From an uncultured Actinomycetes bacterium (lineage in GTDB: Bacteria > Actinomycetota > Actinomycetes > Nanopelagicales > Nanopelagicaceae), in the NCBI GenBank assembly GCA_903899145.1, contig CAIUHY010000112.1, forward strand, positions 1-13,053: a stretch of DNA of 13,053 nucleotides, written 5' to 3'. The notes under the pieces are model-generated. The model had not been told where the DNA came from and did no database searches. It saw only the letters and a list, made by a program, of their open reading frames with translations. The position numbers and the translations under genes are program-made. Each line of letters starts with the position of its first letter. Position 1 is the stretch's first letter. Of this stretch, positions 1-6,038 are shown in pieces.

Positions 1-54
1 ACATCGGCGGAAAAGGCCGGAGCACAAGACGTAAAGTCTGCGAAGGAGGAATAG
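1..54 (+). CDS. glmU: C-terminal tail of an upstream gene, probably glmU (partial)
   Basis: Frame 1 is open from the window edge to a TAG at 52-54 and encodes 17 residues (TSAEKAGAQDVKSAKEE). This is a charged, Ala/Lys/Glu-rich tail with no domain of its own. Actinobacterial GlmU (bifunctional GlcNAc-1-phosphate uridyltransferase and acetyltransferase, making UDP-GlcNAc) often ends in a low-complexity tail of this kind and usually lies directly upstream of prs. The assignment therefore rests on gene order and tail composition only; no catalytic sequence is visible. The Shine-Dalgarno sequence of prs (43-50) lies inside these last codons, so the two genes are very likely cotranscribed. Confidence 0.55.
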   Translation, partial: TSAEKAGAQDVKSAKEE

Positions 55-57
55 CCA

Positions 58-1038
58 GTGAGCGAACTTCGACTGAGCTCTGAGAAGCGGTTAAGGATTT
101 TTACAGGCCGCGGATATCCAGAACTCGCCGAAGATGTCGCTTCAGAACTTGGCATTCCAATCACACCAACATCAGCATATGACTTTGCTAATGGTGAAAT
201 ATTTGTTCGATTTGAAGAATCAGTTCGTGGTTCAGATGCTTTTGTCATTCAAAGCCACGCTGCTCCTGTTAACAAGCAAATCATGGAGCAGCTCATCATG
301 GTTGATGCTCTTAAGCGTGCATCTGCTAAACGCATCACAGTTGTTGCACCTTTCTATGGATATGCCCGTCAAGATAAGAAGCACAGAGGACGCGAGCCAA
401 TCTCAGCACGTCTTATGGCAGATCTTTTTAAGACAGCTGGTGCTGATCGTTTGATGGTTGTGGATCTTCACACATCACAAATTCAAGGTTTTTTTGATGG
501 CCCAGTAGATCACTTATTTGCCCTTCCACTTCTAACAAATTACGTGGGAAGCAAAGTAGATCGCTCAAGACTCACAATCGTCTCACCTGACTCAGGACGC
601 GTGCGCGTAGCTGAGCGTTGGTCAGATATGTTGGGCGGAGTTCCTATCGCTTTCATTCACAAAACACGCGACCCACGCATCCCAAATGAATCTATAACAG
701 GACGCGTTGTTGGTGATGTGAAGGGAATGACTTGCGTAGTCATCGATGACATGATTGACACAGCAGGAACTATTACTAAGGCAGTAGATGCCCTCTTTGA
801 AGATGGCGCAAAGGAAGTAATAGTTGCCGCAACCCATGCAGTTCTCTCTGGTCCCGCAGTAGAGCGTTTAAAGAACTCTCGGGTAAGTGAAGTTATTGTC
901 ACAAATACTCTGCCGATCCCTGAGGAAGCTAAATTTGACCGTCTGACCGTGCTCTCGATCGCTCCGCTACTTGGCCGGGCCATTCGGGAAGTCTTTGAAG
1001 ATGGCTCGGTCACAAGCCTCTTTGATGGTCACTCCTAA
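58..1038 (+). CDS. prs: Ribose-phosphate pyrophosphokinase (PRPP synthetase)
   Basis: The 326-residue product makes phosphoribosyl pyrophosphate from ribose 5-phosphate and ATP in the cytosol, feeding purine, pyrimidine, histidine, tryptophan and NAD synthesis. Visible class I motifs in order are the ATP-site segment RQDKKHRGREPISA (104-117), DLHTSQIQGFF (136-146) with the metal-binding His, the catalytic-loop HKTR (Lys202, Arg204), and the ribose-5-phosphate/PRPP-binding loop VVIDDMIDTAGTI (227-239). Length is normal for the family, with a short N-terminal extension before the usual RIFTGRGYPELAE start region. The GTG start at 58 is chosen because AAGGAGGA (43-50) sits 7 nt upstream. The gene follows the probable glmU tail by 3 bp. 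Nothing in it looks damaged or foreign. Confidence 0.97.
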   Translation: MSELRLSSEKRLRIFTGRGYPELAEDVASELGIPITPTSAYDFANGEIFVRFEESVRGSDAFVIQSHAAPVNKQIMEQLIMVDALKRASAKRITVVAPFYGYARQDKKHRGREPISARLMADLFKTAGADRLMVVDLHTSQIQGFFDGPVDHLFALPLLTNYVGSKVDRSRLTIVSPDSGRVRVAERWSDMLGGVPIAFIHKTRDPRIPNESITGRVVGDVKGMTCVVIDDMIDTAGTITKAVDALFEDGAKEVIVAATHAVLSGPAVERLKNSRVSEVIVTNTLPIPEEAKFDRLTVLSIAPLLGRAIREVFEDGSVTSLFDGHS

Positions 1039-1055
1039 AGCCTAAACTTCCGGAT

Positions 1056-1085
1056 TTGTAAATGTGCCCCCGGATTCGCTAACCT
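1056..1085 (+). promoter_or_regulatory. Candidate sigma-70-type promoter for rplY
   Basis: In the gap between prs and rplY, TTGTAA (1056-1061) and TAACCT (1080-1085) are separated by 18 bp. The second hexamer fits the TANNNT form common for actinobacterial -10 elements. Transcription would begin near 1092, giving a leader of about 100 nt that contains the hairpins described in the next entry. This is a by-eye call on two hexamers; no start-site data support it, and read-through from prs is equally possible because no terminator is seen after prs. Confidence 0.4.
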
Positions 1086-1090
1086 AGCGA

Positions 1091-1184
1091 CTCGTTCCGG
1101 CGAGGGATAGGAATATCCGTAATCGACGGGTTCTCTCTTGGAACGTGATGTGTCCGTTTATCAAGAGTAGAGAACCTGAAGGAG
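1091..1184 (+). promoter_or_regulatory. Structured 5' leader of rplY, candidate autoregulatory element
   Basis: Three hairpins can be drawn in the untranslated leader. First, CTCG (1091-1094) pairs with CGAG (1101-1104). Second, GGATA (1105-1109) pairs with TATCC (1114-1118) around a GGAA tetraloop of the GNRA class. Third, GGTTCTCT (1129-1136) pairs perfectly with AGAGAACC (1169-1176); the stem continues as CTTG (1137-1140) with CAAG (1162-1165), leaving a 3-nt AGT bulge, and AACG (1142-1145) with CGTT (1155-1158) closes a 9-nt loop. The third stem ends 1 nt before the Shine-Dalgarno GAAGGAG (1178-1184). Autogenous control of rplY by L25 has been reported in E. coli; that this leader does the same is inference. 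An alternative stem, CCGT (1117-1120) with ACGG (1126-1129), would compete with hairpins two and three. Confidence 0.5.
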
Positions 1185-1192
1185 CAAATTAA

Positions 1193-1831
1193 ATGGCCGA
1201 GATAACAATCAACGGCGCCAAGCGCACCAACTTTGGTAAGGGTGCATCACGTCGTGATCGTAAGGCTGGTCTTGTTCCTGCAGTGATTTATGGGCATGGA
1301 GAAAACCCACAACACGTTTCACTTCCTGCGCGCGAACTCGGAACAGCGCTGAAGTCTTCTAACGTTCTGCTTGACGTTGTATTTGAAGGAAAGACAGAGC
1401 TCACACTTCCTAAGTCAATTACTAAAAATGCATTGACTGGAATTCTTGAGCATATTGATTTGGTTATCGTTCGCCGTGGTGAGCGCGTAACAGTAGATAT
1501 CCCAGTTCACACAACTGGTGAGTTTGATAAAGATGGAATTCTTGAGCACGTTAACAACACAATTGCTGTTGAAGTTGAAGCAACATCTATTCCACAGTTC
1601 CTTACATTGGATCTTGCTGGACTTGCTGTTGGGCAAAGTCGTTATGCCAAGGATGTTGTTCTCCCTAATGGCGTAACCCTCATATCTGATCCAGAGATGG
1701 GCGTTGTTCACTTGTCTGAGCGTTCTGCTGCTGTTGAAGAAGTACCTGTTGTGGCCGCTGTTGAAGGCGCTGAAGGTGCACCAGCTGCTGCTGACGGCGA
1801 TGCTGCGAAAGAATCAACAGATAAGAAGTAG
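1193..1831 (+). CDS. rplY: Large ribosomal subunit protein bL25, CTC/TL5 form
   Basis: The 212-residue product binds loop E of 5S rRNA in the central protuberance of the 50S subunit. Residues 1 to about 93 form the L25 core, with the conserved GASRRDRKAGLVPAVIYG segment starting at residue 17. Residues about 97-178 match the extra C-terminal beta domain that distinguishes CTC/TL5 proteins from short E. coli-type L25. From about 179 onward is a low-complexity Ala/Glu/Val-rich acidic tail ending in Lys, as is common in actinobacterial CTC. The ATG at 1193 has GAAGGAG (1178-1184) 8 nt upstream. The gene follows a structured leader and precedes pth by 9 bp, so rplY and pth are probably one transcript. 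It is also called ctc. Confidence 0.95.
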   Translation: MAEITINGAKRTNFGKGASRRDRKAGLVPAVIYGHGENPQHVSLPARELGTALKSSNVLLDVVFEGKTELTLPKSITKNALTGILEHIDLVIVRRGERVTVDIPVHTTGEFDKDGILEHVNNTIAVEVEATSIPQFLTLDLAGLAVGQSRYAKDVVLPNGVTLISDPEMGVVHLSERSAAVEEVPVVAAVEGAEGAPAAADGDAAKESTDKK

Positions 1832-1840
1832 TCTTTTTTC

Positions 1841-2407
1841 ATGGCTGATCGCTGGTTAGTTTTCGGACTCGGAAACCCCGGCGATCAATATGCCAAAACT
1901 CGTCACAATATTGGGCAAATGGTCATCGACTATATGGCCGCTAATTCTAAATTTTCAACACATAAATCTCGTACTCAAATCGCAGATATTCGCGTTGCTG
2001 GTCAATCAGTCACACTCGCAAAATCACAGCTCTATATGAATGAATCTGGCGCGCCATGCAAAGCGTTAGCCGATTTTTATAAAATTACGCCAAATAATCT
2101 CATTGTGATCCATGACGAATTAGATATTCCATTTAACACAATTCGCCTGAAGCTTGGTGGTGGAGATAATGGTCATAACGGACTCAAAGACATCACTACA
2201 CATTTTTCTAGTTCAGATTATTACCGCGTAAGAATAGGAATTGGCAGGCCAGTTGGCCCAGGAGATCCTGCAGATTTTGTTCTTAAACCTTTCACATCAA
2301 CTGAGAAGAAAGATCTGGAAGATTTGATTGCTAGGGGAGCGGAAGTAGTCGAAACACTTATTGAAAAAGGCTTAGAATCAGCCCAACAAGATTTTAATAA
2401 TAAGTGA
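1841..2407 (+). CDS. pth: Peptidyl-tRNA hydrolase
   Basis: The 188-residue product cleaves the ester bond of peptidyl-tRNAs released from stalled ribosomes and so recycles tRNA in the cytosol. Family landmarks are all present: GLGNPG (9-14, with Asn12), TRHNIG (20-25) with the catalytic His22, MNESG with substrate-binding Asn67, HDELD (91-95) with Asp92 that orients the histidine, and GGDNGHNGLKDI with Asn113. Length is normal for bacterial Pth. The ATG lies 9 bp after the rplY stop. I see no convincing Shine-Dalgarno sequence; the spacer is mostly T (TCTTTTTTC), so translation probably depends on ribosomes arriving from rplY. The rplY-pth pair is conserved in Actinobacteria and many other bacteria. 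Confidence 0.96.
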   Translation: MADRWLVFGLGNPGDQYAKTRHNIGQMVIDYMAANSKFSTHKSRTQIADIRVAGQSVTLAKSQLYMNESGAPCKALADFYKITPNNLIVIHDELDIPFNTIRLKLGGGDNGHNGLKDITTHFSSSDYYRVRIGIGRPVGPGDPADFVLKPFTSTEKKDLEDLIARGAEVVETLIEKGLESAQQDFNNK

Positions 2408-3315
2408 ACACAAAGCCCGCTAGTGCTTCATGGCTTCCAGCTTTTGCCATTCTTGGAATTACATGGGGAGCTTCCTTTCTCTTTATTAAATGGGGATTAG
2501 TAACCCTCACATCTGTTGGCGTTGCCTTCATGCGCGGCTTTATTGGCGCGCTGGCGCTTATTATTTATTGTTTAGTAACCAAGACGCCACTTCCAAACAA
2601 ACTTGCCCATTGGGGCCATTTGGCTGTCGTGGCACTTTTTCTTAATGCCGCTCCTGGCTTTCTCTTTGCATACGCAGAGACACATGTCAGTAGTGTGATG
2701 GCGGGTTTACTTAATGCAACTACACCTCTCATGACTGTGCTTGTTGTGAGTATTGGATTTAGAGAGCAGAAGATCAATATCAATCAGGGCATTGGTGTTG
2801 TGATTGGCTTTATTGGGATTGTGCTCATTACGGGAGCACTCAGTGGTTTAAGCAGCAATGACTGGAAAGGAGTTATCGCTCTGGTGTGTGGAACGATTGG
2901 ATATGGTATTTCAATGCCATATGCCAAGCGCCATGTGGCAAACTTAAATTACCCAGGACCTTCACTCGCTGCTGCGCAAGTAACATGTTCGGTAGTGCTG
3001 CTGGCGCCAATTGCGCTAACTGTTGGAATTACTCATAGCGCGTGGAACAGTAAATCGATCTGGGGAATGCTCATTCTTGGGGCTATAGGAACTGGCTTTG
3101 CCTATATTTGGAATTACAAGGTGGTTAGAGCTGCTGGCAGTGTTGTTGCAAGCACCGTCACATACATAACTCCAGTTATTGCAACTATTTTAGGTATCTG
3201 GCTTCTAGGTGAATCTTTTAAAATCACACAACTTATTGGCGGCGCTCTTGTACTTTTATCAGCAGCCCTTGTTCAAAAGCGAATTGCTTTTTTTAAATCA
3301 ACCAGTATTTCTTAA
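2404..3315 (+). CDS. EamA/DMT-superfamily membrane transporter
   Basis: This is a 303-residue integral membrane protein with about ten hydrophobic segments, roughly 11-29, 36-58, 70-90, 96-118, 127-145, 155-174, 187-208, 219-238, 246-267 and 275-290. It divides into two EamA repeats (about 11-145 and 155-290), the usual layout of drug/metabolite-transporter family exporters. The N-terminal WGASFLFIKWGL and the repeat-end pattern TPLMTVLV / TPVIATILGIWLLGE are typical. The substrate cannot be read from sequence; relatives export amino acids, metabolites or drugs. The GTG start overlaps the pth stop (GTGA, 2404-2407) and has no Shine-Dalgarno sequence, implying translational coupling. Its last 18 bp overlap the end of ppc on the other strand. 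Its functional link to pth is not evident and may be only positional. Confidence 0.9.
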   Translation: MNTKPASASWLPAFAILGITWGASFLFIKWGLVTLTSVGVAFMRGFIGALALIIYCLVTKTPLPNKLAHWGHLAVVALFLNAAPGFLFAYAETHVSSVMAGLLNATTPLMTVLVVSIGFREQKININQGIGVVIGFIGIVLITGALSGLSSNDWKGVIALVCGTIGYGISMPYAKRHVANLNYPGPSLAAAQVTCSVVLLAPIALTVGITHSAWNSKSIWGMLILGAIGTGFAYIWNYKVVRAAGSVVASTVTYITPVIATILGIWLLGESFKITQLIGGALVLLSAALVQKRIAFFKSTSIS

Positions 3316-5937
3316 GCCTGCTGCAACACCATTAATAGTAAGAAGTAGCGCGCGGCGAAGAAGCGGATCAGGATTTGCAGAAGCACGCACTTGTTCAAGT
3401 AGAGAGATCTGCAAAAGATGTAAAGGCGCAAGATATGCATCGCGAATTGTCAGTGTGCGGGCAAGTATTGGCTGATCACCCAAAATTTCATTCTTCTTTG
3501 TCAGCAACTTGATCTCTTCTTGTGTGAGAGCAAATTCTGCTTCGATCGTATCTAAGAAATGATGAAGTGAAGGATCTGCAAGACGCGTGACGTATTTACG
3601 AGCCATGACAAGATCTGTTTTTGCAGCAGTCATCTCAACGTTAGAGATAAATGTTCGGAAGAAATGCCAGTCTTTAAGCATTCTGGTTAATACTTCATCG
3701 TAACCAGCAAGACGAGCAGCTTTAAGTCCTGAGCCCACACCAAACCAACCGGGAACAATCTGCCGAGATTGTGTCCATCCAAATACCCAAGGAATAGCCC
3801 GCAATGATCCAATGCCACCTGCTGCACCATCGGGCCTACGAGATGGGCGTGAACCTAAGAACATATCTCCGAGTTGTTCCACGGGAGTTGATGCATAGAA
3901 ATATGCAGGAAGATCTGGGTGATCAACGAGATCACGGTATGTTTTAAATGAATGATCACTCACCGCATCCATGCATGCACTCCATTTAGCGAGATCTTCT
4001 GCTGATTGGCGGGGAGCACGGTTAAGAATGGTTGCTTCAAGGGCCGCGGCAAGTGAGAGTTCAACGTTCTCTCTGGCAAGTGCAGGAAGAGCATATTTAT
4101 CACTGATGACTTCACCTTGTTCGGTCATCTTTACTTGGCCATCGATTGATCCCCATGGAAGAGCAATCAGCGCATCATAGGTTGGGCCGCCACCTCGTCC
4201 TACTGAGCCGCCACGGCCATGGAATAAGCGAAGCTTCACACCATGTTTAATTGCAGTGTCGCGTAATTTTCTTTGAGCTTTATGGATCTCCCATTGTGAT
4301 GTAGCAATTCCAGCATCTTTATTGGAATCTGAATATCCGAGCATGACCTCTTGAATATCTCCCCGGTTCTTCACAAGTTTTCTATAGTCAGGATCAGAGA
4401 GCAGCGCATTTAAAATCGTATCTGCCGCACGCAGTTCAGCAACGGTTTCAAGAAGTGGGGCGAAGCCGATCTTTGCTTGCTCAGGTGTTACTAACCCTGC
4501 CCGTTTTGCTAATTCAACTGCAGCGAGGACATCTTCGTGAGATTTAGTCATAGAGATGATGTATGTCTCGATGACCTCCGGACCAAACTTTTCAATGAGA
4601 TCATTGATGGCGATAAACGTTGCGATAGTTGCTGCAGCCTGAGCATCTAGCTTCTCTGGGTTTGCTGCAAGCTGAGCAAGTGCATGGTGATGGGCATCTG
4701 AATGCTCACGAATATCCATCGTTGCATGGGTAATACCAAAGCTAGATACCGCGCGGATTAAACGCTCAAGAAGCCCATGAGCAATGAGTTCACCTTTATG
4801 TGTCAAAAGTGAGTCACGCATCAACATCAGATCAGCGAGTAATTCAGCGGTGTTCTCATAGTCACGTCCTGGTGCATGAGGAGCACCCGCGCTATGACGA
4901 CGTTGGGTCAAGATCAACTTGTGCCGAATAGCAGTTGCTTTAAGGCGATATGGTTCTTCAACGTTGAGACGTTTAAAGCGCTCTTCAATCTCTGGAAGGT
5001 TTGCTAAATCTGAAGCAACAGAAGTTTTGAGTTCATCTGAGGCCCCTGCAATACGTGTGGAGACAGAGAGTGCTTGGCGCAAAGGATCAAGAGCCGTGAG
5101 CATTGCACGAATGAAGTGACCCACTTGCAGTGTAATCGCAGATTGGGTGACAGATGCCGTGATATTTGGGTTTCCATCACGGTCTCCGCCAATCCAAGTT
5201 CCGAAAGATAAAGGACGAGATGTGGGTTCGATCTTTACACCTAAACGCTCTAATTCTCTGGCAAAATCATCAAGAACTGTTGGCACAGTAATAACAAATA
5301 AATCATCTAAGTAATAAAGAGCATTCATAGCTTCATCAAGAGGCTCGGGCCGGCCCAAACGAAGTTCATCGGTTTGCCAGAGCAGATCCACAGCTTCGGC
5401 TAGGCCGCGCTCGCGTTCACTACTTTTTTTATCATCAAGTAGTACAGCGATGCTGCCAAGTTTGCTAAGAACTGAACGTCGCGCTGCTTCAGTTGGGTGA
5501 GCTGTGAAAACAGGCCTGACAGAGAACTCTTGCATCCACTTCGCAATATCTTTTTGTGTGAAATCTTTATGCTCAGATTGAGCTTTGAGAATGTTATCTA
5601 CTGCCCTAGAGATCCATGATCCGCTCTCTTCACGTTCCTCGCTTAGAACTCTGGCGCGGTGCACTTGTTCTGCAACGTTTGCAAGGTTGAAGTAAGCGTT
5701 AAAAGCACGTACTAATTGCACGCTATCTTTGACGTCAAGGTTTTTAAGAATTTCTTCTCCACCGCCACTTCTTACTTCGCGGCGAACAGATTCAACAAGA
5801 TCTAGAAGATCTTGCCCTTCCTGGCGGACCAAACTTTGCCCGAGTAGATCTGCAAGTTTGCGCACATCACTGCGCAGCTCTTGGTCATCGCGAGCGACGC
5901 CGCCCGCATCTCTGGCCTGCTGTTCTGACTGGGTCAC
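3298..5937 (-). CDS. ppc: Phosphoenolpyruvate carboxylase
   Basis: The 879-residue product carboxylates phosphoenolpyruvate with bicarbonate to give oxaloacetate and phosphate, replenishing the TCA cycle. Signature one, FTAHPTEAARR, contains the catalytic His147. Signature two, VMLGYSDSNKDAG, holds Lys540. The glycine loop HGRGGSVGRGGGP has His573 and Arg581. These correspond to His138, Lys546, His579 and Arg587 of the E. coli enzyme. The C-terminus LLTINGVAAGLRNTG is the family's conserved end, so the protein is complete. The GTG start is the best available: conserved sequence begins near residue 20, the frame upstream has no ATG/GTG/TTG before a TGA, and no Shine-Dalgarno sequence is visible, so the message may be nearly leaderless. 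It is transcribed against its neighbours: divergent from mfd, convergent with the transporter gene. In M. tuberculosis this neighbourhood lacks ppc. Confidence 0.97.
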   Translation of the reverse strand: MTQSEQQARDAGGVARDDQELRSDVRKLADLLGQSLVRQEGQDLLDLVESVRREVRSGGGEEILKNLDVKDSVQLVRAFNAYFNLANVAEQVHRARVLSEEREESGSWISRAVDNILKAQSEHKDFTQKDIAKWMQEFSVRPVFTAHPTEAARRSVLSKLGSIAVLLDDKKSSERERGLAEAVDLLWQTDELRLGRPEPLDEAMNALYYLDDLFVITVPTVLDDFARELERLGVKIEPTSRPLSFGTWIGGDRDGNPNITASVTQSAITLQVGHFIRAMLTALDPLRQALSVSTRIAGASDELKTSVASDLANLPEIEERFKRLNVEEPYRLKATAIRHKLILTQRRHSAGAPHAPGRDYENTAELLADLMLMRDSLLTHKGELIAHGLLERLIRAVSSFGITHATMDIREHSDAHHHALAQLAANPEKLDAQAAATIATFIAINDLIEKFGPEVIETYIISMTKSHEDVLAAVELAKRAGLVTPEQAKIGFAPLLETVAELRAADTILNALLSDPDYRKLVKNRGDIQEVMLGYSDSNKDAGIATSQWEIHKAQRKLRDTAIKHGVKLRLFHGRGGSVGRGGGPTYDALIALPWGSIDGQVKMTEQGEVISDKYALPALARENVELSLAAALEATILNRAPRQSAEDLAKWSACMDAVSDHSFKTYRDLVDHPDLPAYFYASTPVEQLGDMFLGSRPSRRPDGAAGGIGSLRAIPWVFGWTQSRQIVPGWFGVGSGLKAARLAGYDEVLTRMLKDWHFFRTFISNVEMTAAKTDLVMARKYVTRLADPSLHHFLDTIEAEFALTQEEIKLLTKKNEILGDQPILARTLTIRDAYLAPLHLLQISLLEQVRASANPDPLLRRALLLTINGVAAGLRNTG

Positions 5938-5985
5938 AGATGTAATTCTGCCATCTATTAGGCGCGCTAGAATTCAATTACATCT
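5938..5985. repeat. Perfect 10-bp inverted repeat between ppc and mfd
   Basis: AGATGTAATT (5938-5947) and AATTACATCT (5976-5985) are perfect inverted copies separated by 28 bp. The left arm directly touches the ppc start codon (which ends at 5937 on the plus strand). The spacer includes GGCGCGC and GAATTC. A symmetric element in a divergent promoter region could be a bipartite operator, or matching promoter pieces serving the two genes. On the minus strand TTGAAT (5974-5979) and TAGATG (5952-5957), 16 bp apart, are a weak promoter candidate for ppc that would start transcription only about 8 nt before its GTG. The repeat itself is directly seen; any role is inferred. Confidence 0.55.
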
Positions 5986-5987
5986 TC

Positions 5988-6014
5988 ACCCCCGTATCCA
6001 TTGGATTCGGGGGT
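5988..6014. repeat. 27-bp imperfect palindrome upstream of mfd
   Basis: ACCCCCG (5988-5994) pairs with CGGGGGT (6008-6014), then after a T-T mismatch ATCC (5996-5999) pairs with GGAT (6003-6006) around a 3-nt loop. It ends 12 nt before the mfd Shine-Dalgarno GGAAGGAG (6027-6034). No T-tract follows on either strand, so it does not look like an intrinsic terminator, and no gene reads into it from the left on the plus strand. It may be an operator for a dimeric regulator or a hairpin in the mfd leader RNA. The symmetry is seen directly; the role is a guess. Confidence 0.5.
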
Positions 6015-6038
6015 ATTAGCCGTTATGGAAGGAGTGTT

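Noticed and set aside
657..1013. Minus-strand open frame opposite prs
   Set aside because: It lies wholly inside a well-supported gene, has no recognisable protein family features and no ribosome-binding or promoter context; it reflects codon bias of prs.
1050..1076. Direct repeat CCGGATT (1050-1056 and 1070-1076) after prs as a regulator site
   Set aside because: Seven bases is too short to be significant, and the second copy lies inside the candidate promoter spacer; no further copies were noticed in the gap.
1821..1840. T-rich tract (TCTTTTTTC) after the rplY stop as an intrinsic terminator
   Set aside because: Only a weak A/T stem (AAGA with TCTT) precedes the T run, with no G/C-rich hairpin, and pth begins at 1841; a terminator here is unlikely.
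3270..3300. T7 run (3288-3294) near the end of the transporter gene as a terminator
   Set aside because: The run lies inside the coding sequence and no stable G/C-rich hairpin precedes it on the plus strand.
3209..3475. Plus-strand open frame spanning the end of the transporter gene and the end of ppc
   Set aside because: Its sequence is Arg/Ser-rich reading of the ppc antisense strand and it begins in the middle of a membrane segment of another frame; not a believable protein.
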